From NCBI GenBank assembly GCA_023525715.1, contig CM042017.1, positions 80,470,857 to 80,534,856 on the forward strand: a DNA stretch of 64,000 nucleotides, read 5' to 3'. The stretch is from Cichorium intybus. Its lineage: Eukaryota; Streptophyta; Magnoliopsida; Asterales; Asteraceae. A program made the position numbers and the translations under genes. The number at the start of each line of letters is the position of its first letter. Within the stretch, counting starts at the first letter, position 1. This document shows positions 1 to 14,286 of this stretch, piece after piece. The notes under the pieces are model-generated. The model had not been told where the DNA came from. It searched no databases and saw nothing but the letters and a program-made list of their open reading frames with translations.

Positions 1-4611
<4,611 letters not shown>

Positions 4612-4779
4612 CTCAATTGTATATCACCATAATACTCAATATGGTGTATACTCAACTCAATTGTGATACACAGCGGAGGATAGCTACTCGGGACTCTTTG
4701 TGACTTCTCTATCTCATTGGTTTAAGTCTAAACCCATCTTAAGGTTTAATTCCCTTAAACCACGGCTCTGATACCAACT
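4612..4779 (-). mobile_element. Truncated second copy of Tekay leader with primer-binding site
   Basis: This stretch is nearly identical to 23,560-23,704, the leader just inside the 5' LTR of the Tekay element. It includes the tRNA-iMet-type primer-binding site, read on the minus strand as TGGTATCAGAGC (complement of 4,765-4,776), directly next to the LTR at 4,780. The minus-strand order is therefore LTR, internal, LTR, then the start of a second internal region, cut off at 4,612. That is a tandem LTR-sharing array or recombinant rather than a simple provirus-like copy. Confidence 0.8.
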
Positions 4780-6244
4780 TGTAACACCCGGTTCCTCGAA
4801 TTTAGGATATACCAATTCTTTTAGTCAAACATAATATCATTGAGGTATAATCCCAAAAAAAGAGTAACAAGTTATATAAGGTTGCCATCAAAAGCTTAGT
4901 TCAAGTCCTAAACTATTTACATCAACTGTTTACAACTATGAAACAAAAACCGGGTTTACTTCATATTTCAAAACAACAAAAGTACAATCTAAGTCAAAGT
5001 TCAAGTCCAAGTCTTGCTATCCATCCATATTCCGCTTCCCGCGGTCACCGCTACCAGAACCTAACACAAATCACAGTAACAAACAATTTTATGAGCTTCG
5101 AAAGCCTAGTGAGTAATTTAAGGTTAATCGGATCGCATCATTCATCATCTCATTTAATTATATATCAATGGACTATCTCAGTCCATAGTGTGTCATACAC
5201 ACTATTCCTCTTTCTTCCATATACCCAAAATTTGGTTATATTCAACCAAATCAAACATAGCTTACTTCTTATCTGTAAACAACATCATAATAAGGCATAA
5301 TCATCTAATAATTAACTACTCACCTGTTGTGGAATCGATATGTGGAACTCCTGCACCTCGTGTGTGCTTCTGCCTAGCCTTAGCTGTAGCATAACAACTC
5401 ATTTTTATTACTCAAGTTAAGAATAATCTCAATCACACTCAATAGTTATCATAATCAAGGAATTTGTATCATTGAAGCAAGTTACAATCAAAAGATAACT
5501 ACAATATCAAAGTTGTAGCTTTCAATTTCATCACCTTAATACATGTAACCCTAGAAATGCTACAATCAACACTTCTTTAGCTCGATTTCATAGTTAGAAC
5601 TCTTTTACACTAACTAATCCAAGCAATTTCACTCTAACTCTAACTAATTGCAGGTGGCTCATCAAAACCACAAGGAACCATCTCAATTCCAATGATTCAA
5701 CCCTTAAAACAAGATCAAAATCAAAGAGGATTACCTTACAAGCTCAAAGGATTAATCTCTAGCTTCAATTTGTGATCAACAAGCTTTAATCTCGACTTAG
5801 AAGGGTTAAAATTGATTTTCTAGGGTTTTGGGAGGGTTTTGCTCGAAGTGGATATAACCCAAAATGAAAGAAAATCACACATTAAAAACAGATCTGTTCG
5901 CGTAACACGGCCCGTGTTGGATAAACACGGCCCGAGTTTTTCCACAATAAAAATCCTCTGTTTGCTTCTGTTGACATAGCACGGTCCGGGTTCATAGAAC
6001 ACGGCCCGAGTTTTCTTGTGCAAAAATTCACTGTATGCTACTGGATCCCAACACGACCCGTGCTCCTCCAACATGGCCCGGGTTTTCTGCTGCAGAAACC
6101 AAAAGTCGTTTCTAACACTTTTTTCAACATCCAACTTTTCCTAGACGAGTTTTTATCTATCCTAATTCATATAATAACTCAATTAATCTTTGTTTAATAT
6201 ATAATTAACATATCTTATCATAAATTTATAGTCACGGTATTACA
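4780..6244 (-). repeat. Tekay chromovirus 3' LTR
   Basis: A 1,465-bp LTR bounded by TG...CA (minus strand TGTAATACC...GGGTGTTACA), matching the 1,458-bp LTR at 23,705-25,162 with scattered differences (roughly 97% identity by eye). Open frames inside it, such as 4,938-5,300 and 5,820-6,134, recur in both LTRs and are not genes. The U3 region at 5,904-6,083 carries three tandem ~73-bp units, each with two copies of a CG-rich box. The pol stop codon (minus strand TAA, 6,240-6,242) lies just inside this LTR. Confidence 0.9.
5904..6083 (-). promoter_or_regulatory. Paired CG-rich boxes in Tekay U3 (3' LTR copy)
   Basis: The box ACACGGCCCGGG (plus strand; variants allowed) starts at 5,905/5,925, 5,979/5,999 and 6,051/6,071. 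That makes three pairs, each with exactly 20-bp spacing, repeated every 72-74 bp. It is inside the LTR near its minus-strand 5' end, where U3 promoter/enhancer sequence is expected. Function is inferred from position and regular spacing only. Confidence 0.6.
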
Positions 6245-7675
6245 AGTTCTTACCCCCTTCGAAAGATTCCGTCCTCGGAATCTCTTGAAACAAGTAAGGA
6301 TATTTCAACCGCATCTCTCCCTCAGCTTCCCAAGTAACATCTGTTCCTTTATGATGTCGTCATTGCACTTTCACCAATCCCACTTCTTTATTTCGCAATT
6401 TCTTAACTTTCTTTTCTAGAATTTGCTCCGGCATCTCTTGATATCTTAATTTCTCATCTAGTTGAACTCCAGCCAAGGGTATCCTAGTGGATTGGTCATG
6501 CAATGTTTTTCTAAGGTGTGACACATGGAATACATTGTGGATACCTCGCAACTCCTCTGGAAGCTCAAGCTTATACGCAACTGCTCCAATTCTCTCTAAA
6601 ACTCGAAAGGGTCCGATAAAGCGTGGGCTCAACTTACCTCTCTTGCCAAATCGAATTACTCCCTTCCTTGGGGACACTTTTAACATTACCATGTCCCCGA
6701 CACTGAACTCTAACGGCTTTCTTCTTCTATCTGCATATTGCTTTTGGCGGTTTTCGGCTACCCGCATGTGCTCACGGATGCTTTGTATCTTCTCTTCAGT
6801 CTCGGCTATAATCTCTAGTCCCGCCAATGGTTTCCATCCAGTCTCTGTCCAACAAGTCGGGGTCCGACACGGTGCACTATATAAGGGTTCAAAAGGTGCC
6901 ATCTGTATACTGGAGTGATAAGTGTTGTTATAGGCAAACTCCACTAAAGGCAGATGATCTTCCCAACTGCCTCCAAAATCAATGATGCAGGCTCATAGCA
7001 TATCTTCAAGTGTTTGTATCGTCCTTTCCGACTGTCCATCTGTCTGGGGATGATACGCAGTACTCAATAAGGCTTTTGTACCAAAATGCTTTTGGAAACT
7101 CTGCCAGAAATGTGAATTGAACCGACTATCTCTATCAGAAATTATTGAAGTTGGCACTCCATGTCGTCTCACTACTTCTCTCGTATAAATCTCAGCTAGC
7201 TTTGACACTTGGTAATCTTCTCGGATTAGAATAAAATGAGCCGACTTTCTTAACCTGTCAACAATCACCCATATAGAATCATATCCCCGAGGAGTCCGAG
7301 GCAACTTTGTGATGAAATCCATAGTGATTTCATCCCATTTCTTCATTGGTACAGGTAACGGTTGCACTGCTCCATATGGCTTTTGATGATTAGCTTTTAC
7401 TTGAAGACACGTCAAGGAGTTCTCCACAAAGCGTCCTACATCTCGCTTCATACCCGGCCACCAGTAGTACGGCTTTAAAGTATGATACATCCGTGTACTA
7501 CCAGGGTGAACCGAATATCTAGTACAATGAGCATCATTTAGCAATAACTGTCTCACCTCGCCATGCCTTGGAACCCAAACTCGCCCTTGGAAAGTCTTGA
7601 TTCCTTGTGCATTCTCCATTAGTTTCTCTATATAACTAATCATTCTTTATTTCTTTAAATCATTTTCCTCGCTTT
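6240..7675 (-). pseudogene. Tekay pol, integrase and chromodomain-type tail (broken)
   Basis: Minus-strand integrase of a Ty3/gypsy chromovirus. An HHCC-type zinc region (HCTRYSVHPGSTRMYHTL... then CLQ) is followed by the catalytic core with DFITKLPRTPRGYDSIWV, IISDRDSRF and the TDGQSERT box, so all three D,D,E positions are visible. Downstream come the GPF/Y-type segment (RFIGPFRVLERIG), the LELPEEL...NVFHVSHLRK block and a chromodomain-like end with VTWEAE. The frame is interrupted by in-frame stops: TGA at about 6,990, where relatives have Arg, and TGA at about 6,357, where a Trp is expected, so it cannot make a full protein. The upstream part is separated from RT/RNase H by the solo LTR at 7,681. 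Confidence 0.85.
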
Positions 7676-7680
7676 GGTAC

Positions 7681-8716
7681 TGACAACGCCTATATCATAT
7701 ATCTCGTGGTATTCTCACTTTTCGTGCCAGTACTTGTTTGGAAAAAAATAATGGAAACAGGGACTAAAAGCGTGCAAATTGGAGAAAGTTTGGAAAAGAA
7801 GATAAAATCAGGAAAACACGTACGCGCGACGTGGAATCAAGAAGTCGCGACGCGGATTCAAGGCGGTGAACCAAATTCAAAGGCCGAGAAAACGGGATCT
7901 GATAAGTACGCGCGCCGCGGGATCCTCATATGCGCGGCGCGGCTGCGGTAAATTTCAACTATAAATAGAGGCATTTATAGCCGAAAACCCGAGCAAAACC
8001 CTGGTGAAGAATCGACCGTAGAGGCTCTTTGACTCCAAAAATTCGTTTTCAGCAACCATCTTTTGGCATTTCATGTTTTATAATTTAATTTCCTTTTAGT
8101 AGTAAGTAGCATTTGTAGCTAAGGTCTTGGGAGTGACAACCACTGACTTTGAGCACTTTAGTTTTCTGTTTTGCATCATTGGTTACTGTATTGGATCACT
8201 GGAATTCAGTTTTGGTTAATCATTTGGTTACAATTAATCTTAGTTTTTCGGTGTTTTGATGCTTGTGTTTGATTGTGTTTGTTTGGGTTGTGTTTGAATG
8301 CTATTTTGACCTTGTTTGGGACTGTTTCCCTTGCTGAAATCAGTAGCCAACTAGGTTAGCCTTAGGTATTGAACTTTGGCCAGTAACTGTTCAGTTGGGC
8401 TGTAGCTATTGGTTTAGGTTATACCTTCTTTTGTTTGGATGTTTTGGATGCCTTTGATTGCTTCTGGTTTCAGAAAGTAACTAGGCTTGTTTGAGTTGAG
8501 TTTAGCTTATGCTTGGCTTGACTTTGTTTGGTTATTGCTTTTGGGTAGTTGAGAACTTAGAAACTAGGTCCTCCGACTGTAGCGTGACACTACAAGTTGG
8601 TAATCTGTCATCTGGTCTAACCACGAAGCTCCTGCGGATCGACCCTGACTACCACTGTGCTAGTGTGTGTGTTAGGTTTTTCTTATTTTTGACCGCACGA
8701 CGACCTAGGCGTGTCA
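7681..8716 (+). mobile_element. Athila-family solo LTR
   Basis: A 1,036-bp sequence starting TGACAACGCC and ending GGCGTGTCA, homologous along its length to the Athila LTRs at 9,775 and 20,186 but clearly diverged and in opposite orientation. It is flanked by a perfect 5-bp duplication GGTAC (7,676-7,680 and 8,717-8,721). Removing it restores Tekay pol continuity. It has a TATA box (TATAAATAG, 7,960-7,968) with two pairs of CGCG boxes upstream (7,825/7,846 and 7,911/7,933). Solo LTRs arise by recombination between the two LTRs of one copy. It represents a different Athila subfamily from the full element nearby. Confidence 0.93.
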
Positions 8717-9774
8717 GGTACCTGCGTATCATCTTTGGCAATTTACTCACAACTCCCATCCGAGCCGATACAACTCGAATAGGCTATTCTTTTCGACTCA
8801 ATGCATCCGCCACTACATTTGCTTTACCAGGATGGTAAAGTATCTCACAATCATAATCTTTTAGCAGATCCATCCACCGTCTTTGCCTCATGTTTAACTC
8901 TTTCTGATCAAACAGATATTTCAGACTTTTATGATCTGTATAGATCTGAAATCGCACTCAATAAAGATAGTGTCGCCACATCTTTAATGCAAAAATTATC
9001 GCTGCCAACTCTAAATCATGTACTGGATAAGCTTTTTCATGTGGTTTTAACTGTCGAGAAGCATATGCTATCACTCGTCCTCTTTGCATCAACACACATC
9101 CAAGACCACTTAAGGAGGCATCGCTGTAAAGAACAAAGTCTTCCCCTCCTTGCGGTAACGCCAACACCGGAGCCTGGCACAAGCCATCTCGTAGTTATTC
9201 AAAGGCTGACTGTTGTGCCTCAGTCCAACTAAATTTCTCCGTCTTCTTGGTCAACTTGGTTAAGGGTGTAGCTATACGAGAAAAGTTTTCAACGAATCGT
9301 CGGTAATAGCCTGCTAACCCCAAGAAACTACAAACCTCCATTGGACTCTTTGGTGGCTCCCAACTCATTACGGCTTCGATCTTTGCTGGATCTACCTTTA
9401 TACCGTCTTCGTTTATCACATGGCCAAGAAATTGAATCTCCCGCAACCAGAACTCGCATTTTGAAAATTTTGCATATAATTTCTCATCTCGGAGAAGATC
9501 TAGCATTTGTTGCAAATGAAATCTGTGCTCTTCTCGACTCTTTGAATAAATCAGGATGTCGTCGATAAACACAATTACGAATTTATCAAGAAAGGGACGA
9601 CAAACCCGATTCATCAAATCCATAAAAGCAGCTGGAGCATTAGTCAAACCGAACGGCATGGCTAAGAACTCGTAATGACCATACCTCGTGCGAAAAGCTG
9701 TCTTCGGAATATCAGCTTCTTGTACTCTCAATTGGTGATAACCGGATCTCAAATCGATCTTTGAAAATACGTGG
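8717..9774 (-). pseudogene. Tekay pol, reverse transcriptase (3' part) and RNase H (broken)
   Basis: Minus-strand gypsy RT from the LRSGYHQLRV block through the catalytic FIDDILIYS and the LGHVI / FLGLAGYYRRF connection. RNase H follows (YSDASLSGLGCVL, ASRQLKPHEKAYPVHDLEL, TDHKSLKYLFDQKELNMRQRRW). The reading frame has stops at about 9,195 (TAA in place of Glu) and 8,955 (TGA in place of Gly). The 5' half of RT lies at 21,287-21,470, displaced by the Athila insertion. The family is chromovirus (Tekay/Del type), judged with the integrase. Confidence 0.85.
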
Positions 9775-10875
9775 TGACGTGCACGCAGAGGTCGTCATGC
9801 GGTCAAAAATAAGAAATAACCTAACATACACTAGTATAGTGGAGTCAGGGTCGATCCACAGGAGCTACGTGGTTAGCCTAGATGAGAGATTACCAACTAA
9901 TAGTGTCACAGCTATAGTCGGAGGAATTAGTTTCTATCTTTCTACCTTGAAACAATATTCAAACACCCAAGCCAAGCTTAGCTATGTCCAAATAACCTAG
10001 TTACTTTCTGAACTCAAAAGTACATCTCTGGATCAGAAGCAATTGAAGGCATCCAAACTAGCAAAACCAAGCACAGCATAAACTAGCTAATAACTACAGT
10101 TCTATGAGACAGTTAAGAGCTAAGGTTTAATGCCTAACCTAACCAAGTTAGCTACTGTTTTCAGCAAAGGAAAACAGTCCCAACCAAGTCACAAACAAGT
10201 TCAATCACAATCAAACAACCAAATAACACACTAACATCCAAAACATCGAAAAATCAATATTAACATTAACCGAATGATTTCATTTACTCAAACCAATATC
10301 CAAACATCAAAATCAGTAGCTAAACACTACTAAAAACAGTACCCTAAGCTGGAGATCAATGGTTGTCACACCCAAAGATTCAACTCAAGCTTACAAATGT
10401 TAAACTAAAATGAAATAAAATCTAAAAACATGAAAATACCAAAGTATAGCTTCTGAAATGGATTCCTCAAGTCAAAGAGCTTCTAGGTCGATGTTTACAC
10501 CAAGTCTTTGCTAGGGTTTTCGGCCGGAAATGCCTCTATTTATAGTTGCAAATTTCCCGTGACCGCGCCGCGCAAATGTGAAATCTGCGGCGCGCGTACT
10601 TATCCGTTCCCCGTTTTTTCGTCATTTAAATGTGTTCCACCGCCTTACGGCCGCGTCGCGCCGGAGGTAAATCCGCGGCGCGCGTACGTCTTCTCTTGAT
10701 TTTGCATTCTTTCCACACTTTTTCCTTTTTGTGCACTTTTAGTCCCTGTTTATGTTCTTTTTCTCCAGACAAGTCCTGACACGAAAAGTGAGAATACCCA
10801 TGCATATATGATATAATTTTACCAAGAACAGGGCTCAACAACGCCTAAAATACTTGATATCACTAGGCGTTGTCA
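9775..10875 (-). repeat. Athila 3' LTR
   Basis: 1,101 bp, TGACGTGCAC...CGTTGTCA on the plus strand. The TATA box (minus strand TATAAATAG, 10,536-10,544) lies next to two CGCG-box pairs (10,564/10,586 and 10,652/10,674). One box here has lost a CpG C (TGCGGCGCGC) relative to the other LTR. ORFs inside it occur identically in the second LTR and are not genes. Confidence 0.93.
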
Positions 10876-10905
10876 AACACCCCACACTTGTACCTTGCTT
10901 GTCCC
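10876..10905 (-). promoter_or_regulatory. Athila polypurine tract region
   Basis: Minus strand reads CAAGTGTGGGGTGTT directly before the LTR start TGACAACG, the expected place for the plus-strand primer of reverse transcription. The preceding CTTGGGGACAAGCAAGG block is, as I recall, commonly seen at this point in Athila/Calypso elements. Confidence 0.7.
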
Positions 10906-12129
10906 CAAGCAAGAGAGTTTTTAACAAATTATAATAGAGAATTGAACAATTTTTGAATGTGTTTAGTTTCAAAGCTTATTGCTCTTCGAGTTAGAATGGA
11001 ATAGTTTGTGAAAACATAATTGAGTTGTTCTTTGGAATTCATGGCTTTCTAGAGAACCCTTGATTACAAACTTTCTGTCCACAATACAGTGTACTTACTC
11101 GTTCAGATTCTAAAGGCCATTAAGGAATTGTCCATGACTTTCGATGCTGTCCGTGTAGCGAGCTTTCAGAAATACCATCCCAGACCAGACGATCTTAGGT
11201 GGTAAGGTGCATAAGGCCCACCCATTTTAGACCTACCGGCTCGAACAACAAAGGCCACAGATTGACTTTTCCTTCCTAAATTCCAATCCTAAAACGGCTC
11301 AATCTTCTAAACTCGTAAAACTCAACTTATTTGACTAACTAATAGCATGATCACAATTACATAGTATTTCTCGAAAAATACTAATGCTATCACAATCACA
11401 AACCATTCATTTCAAAATTGGAATTCATTAAAAATTTTGAAAAATATTGCTAAAAATTGAAAAATTGATTATTTCTGCAAAAATTTTCAAAAATATCTCT
11501 TTCGACCGTCCACACCCCACACTTAAAACCGTACAACGTCCCCGTTGTACAAAATTAATTTCAAAACAAGGAAGAAAGAGTTACCCCTTTTTGGACGGTA
11601 GACTGCTTGGTGCTCAATATCACAGGTATAATGCGTACAAAAAGATCCTCGATTCACCTGCTGGAGTTGTAGCGCTACAGTGGGACACGCCGGTGGTCAA
11701 GACAAGTGGAGGGGGCACGGTGACCCCACACTTGTCTGAGACAACTCCCTCTCAATTTGGTATATCATGCACACTTAACAATAAATGAATGTATGTGTTG
11801 CGGACGACCGCGGCGCGCAATTAAGATAGACGCGTCGCGGTAGTTACGAGAGTTGAAACTGTTGTGGAAGTGGAAATGACCGCGGCGCGCATATGTGAGA
11901 TCCGCGGCGCGGTAATTGCAGAAAATTCAGCCACATTCAAACACTCATAAACAAGCACTCAACACAAAACCTACTGTTTTTATTCAACATACTAATGCCC
12001 AATGGCTTATTTCTGTCAACTATGAACAATTAATTCCTACCTATTTAAGAAAAACATGTAAAATCTATGCAAAATGTTTTAAAAGACAAAAACTAACAAA
12101 AAGACAAAAAGACACTCATAATTACACCC
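10906..12129. other. Athila 3' non-coding block between ORF3 and PPT
   Basis: About 1.2 kb without a convincing gene (ORFs at 11,447 and 11,916 are not conserved-looking). It holds two CGCG-box pairs (11,809/11,831 and 11,881/11,903). It also has two additional copies of the 12-mer ACCCCACACTT(G/A) (11,513 and 11,723), the plus-strand complement of the PPT-type purine run at 10,879. Confidence 0.6.
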
Positions 12130-13449
12130 TCAATTGTGCGCAGTGTCATCTTCTTCTCCTTCCTCTGGGTCTTCTTCTGGATCCTCCTCCATAGGCTCCT
12201 CATCTTCATCCCGGATTGTTGGTTGCGGTCTCGGTGGGGCACATCGGCATTTAGCCATGAAAGTGATCATGCAGTCGGCCAACCATAAGAGCTGATCCTG
12301 CATGTTCTCGGTCCGTCTATTCATCTCCTTAGTGACAACCGCCTGTGCCTGCTGGTCTCTCTGGTGGGTCTGCAGAGTCTGCTGGATTGCTTGCATCTTG
12401 TCAACCAGGTACCGGGACTCCATGGTAGCAGGGGAGAGGCTGCGAGGTAGACTGTCGGTCACTCGCTGACGCTTCCTGGATGTTGAGGATGATGGCTCGG
12501 TTCGGAATGCCGGAAATGGGGATCGCTCAGATGTCGTGACCCCCTCATCAATATAGATCACATCCCTTGATAAGGTGGTGGGCGGGCTGAAAGGAACTGG
12601 AGGGATAACTGTCAGCCCCTGAGTGGCGTGCTCAGTCAGCAACCCATAAGACTGGGCCAGTATCATAACATAGTGCCCTCCACCGAGAGCAGTCTGATGC
12701 AGCGGGGCGTCGGTGATCCGCCTGAAGTAGTCTGCAATGAAGTATGGCATGTTGCATGTCTGCAACATCCTGGTCAGACACCACATGAGGTACATCTCAC
12801 GCGGTGTAACTCGTTCCTCATCAGCATGCGGCCAGATCATAGTCGTGATCAACCGGTGTAGCATCCGGTGAGAAGGCAGATGCATCAATCCCTCCCGCAC
12901 GGTATTCTCATGATACCGTGTAGATGAAATAGTGCTCCAGTAGTCACCAGGGGAAAACGAGTCGTCGACGGCGTAGTTAGCCCACCGGTGGAATAAGTCA
13001 AACCCTGGCGCCTCAGACTCCTCCTCAGTGTAAAGCCCGATCCGATACCCGAACTCCCGTAAGCTGCAGCTGCGGTTGTGGTTCCCCAACCGGAACTGCA
13101 CCATCTCTTCTGTATCCATCCCTACCGGTTGGTGGTCAAAGTGGTAACTTGCGAGAAATTGCAAGTATACCTCGCGGTAGATTGGTTCAGACATGTTGAC
13201 CGCGCTTTCGATAGCCCGGCACGTATAAATAAGCTCATCCTTGTCATAACCCGTCTGTACCAGCCAGTACTGCAAATGTCCCATAATTCCTGACTCAGTG
13301 GTTAACTCCCAGTTGACTGATCGCGCGGGGAGAATCCGCTTCTGTTGTTGAATAGTTCGACGGTTGTAAAAGTTATAAGCTCGTGTTCTACCCACTCCCG
13401 TAGCCAGGGAGTTCCAATCGATTGATTCTGAACTAGCCGAAGAAGACAT
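12130..13449 (-). CDS. Athila third ORF, ATHILA ORF-1-type protein, intact
   Basis: A 439-aa open frame downstream of pol, in the place of the env-like/extra ORF of Athila-lineage elements. The residues EPIYREVYLQFLASY...VQFRLGNHNRSCSLREFGYRIGL (about 90-140) match the general pattern of the plant ATHILA ORF-1 family (a conserved YxExxxxFL helix followed by FRL...SLxEFG). Function in that family is unknown. I see no signal peptide or clear membrane helix, so an envelope role is not supported. There is a basic region near 325-335 (SRKRQR), a probable coiled-coil around 345-395 (QAIQQTLQTHQRDQQAQ...) and a very acidic C-terminus rich in DEE/PEE. The ATG is only 5 nt beyond a strong splice-acceptor-like sequence, suggesting a spliced subgenomic mRNA. 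No internal breaks. Confidence 0.8.
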   Translation of the reverse strand: MSSSASSESIDWNSLATGVGRTRAYNFYNRRTIQQQKRILPARSVNWELTTESGIMGHLQYWLVQTGYDKDELIYTCRAIESAVNMSEPIYREVYLQFLASYHFDHQPVGMDTEEMVQFRLGNHNRSCSLREFGYRIGLYTEEESEAPGFDLFHRWANYAVDDSFSPGDYWSTISSTRYHENTVREGLMHLPSHRMLHRLITTMIWPHADEERVTPREMYLMWCLTRMLQTCNMPYFIADYFRRITDAPLHQTALGGGHYVMILAQSYGLLTEHATQGLTVIPPVPFSPPTTLSRDVIYIDEGVTTSERSPFPAFRTEPSSSTSRKRQRVTDSLPRSLSPATMESRYLVDKMQAIQQTLQTHQRDQQAQAVVTKEMNRRTENMQDQLLWLADCMITFMAKCRCAPPRPQPTIRDEDEEPMEEDPEEDPEEGEEDDTAHN

Positions 13450-13485
13450 TGTTTCTGCAAAAAAATCGAAATTAAAGAGTTACTG
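13450..13485 (-). promoter_or_regulatory. Putative splice acceptor before Athila ORF3
   Basis: Minus strand shows a T-rich tract ending TTTTTTTGCAG, with the AG boundary at 13,455, then AAACA and the ATG of ORF3 at 13,449. A pyrimidine tract plus GCAG fits a plant 3' splice site. The donor was not identified. Confidence 0.5.
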
Positions 13486-13499
13486 TTCTGTCCAGACGC

Positions 13500-14070
13500 T
13501 CGGCGCGTCGCGCGTATATAGTCCCGCGGCGCGCTATAAGAGCATTCATGATACGCGTCGCGGACTGTAACAGGCGCGGTGCGGCGAATGAGTTCAGGGT
13601 GAAAATTCGCAGATTACGTCTTTACTAAGCCATTTTTCCTAGTTCTAAATATTGGGTTTTGCAGAGCATAGTAGTTTAATCTTAATTTCACTGTCAATTT
13701 CACCAGATTATTACAACATTGCGGACTACATAAGTGTTTATTCTAAGTTCAAGAAAAAGAGAAAAGAGACGAAGAGAGGGTACTTACTTGATTTGCTGTA
13801 AAGAAACAGACAATGCAGATGGATTACTTGCACGAAGAGATTTTATCACGGTGAAAAGAAACAAGAATTATCAAGTTCCGATTATATACAAGTATAGGGG
13901 TTTTGGAATGGCATTCAAACTCTGTTTTTAGGATTATCTCTAATTTCAAATTAAGATAAGGCCGCGGCGCGGGAAGCTTCTATCCGCGTCGCGTAAAAAT
14001 CTGATTTCAAGCGTAATCGTAAAAATTGAACACGCGCGCCGCGGACTCAAAGATCCCGCGTCGCGGTGCT
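13500..14070 (-). promoter_or_regulatory. Cluster of four CGCG-box pairs upstream of ORF3
   Basis: Paired 10-mers of form CGCGNCGCGN or near variants start at 13,504/13,525, 13,554/13,575, 13,963/13,985 and 14,035/14,057, with spacing 21, 21, 22 and 22 bp. They lie between pol and the third ORF, upstream of the ORF in its own orientation. The same paired boxes occur next to the LTR TATA box, so this may be an internal promoter/enhancer region. Between the pairs is AT-rich DNA with no gene. Confidence 0.55.
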
Positions 14071-14159
14071 GCAAAATTACCAAAATGACCCCACACTTGC
14101 CTTTTTCATACCGTGAGAACATGAATGTAAAGAATTAAAAATGACATGCAAAATTATAC

Positions 14160-14215
14160 AAATGATGATCGGGTTGCCTCCCGACAAGCGCTAAGTTTAA
14201 CGTCTTCAGCCAGAC
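14160..14215 (-). other. Conserved Athila post-pol block
   Basis: Minus strand reads AGCGCTTGTCGGGAGGCAAC then CCGATC just after the pol stop. From memory, a GCGCTTG...GGGAGGCAACCC block is a recurrent feature immediately 3' of pol in Athila-type elements. Its role is unknown. Confidence 0.45.
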
Positions 14216-14286
14216 GTGCACTTACCTGCTTACGTAGTATACGTTGGAATTTCTGTTATGAACTCGACTGTCTCAATTTCTAAGTT

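Noticed and set aside
4938..5300. 120-aa ORF, also present near 23,863-24,207
   Set aside because: Lies in both Tekay LTRs, lacks any motif, and is broken differently in the second copy.
12130..13449. True envelope glycoprotein for Athila ORF3
   Set aside because: No signal peptide, membrane helix or cleavage-site pattern is visible; ATHILA ORF-1-type protein of unknown role is the supported call.
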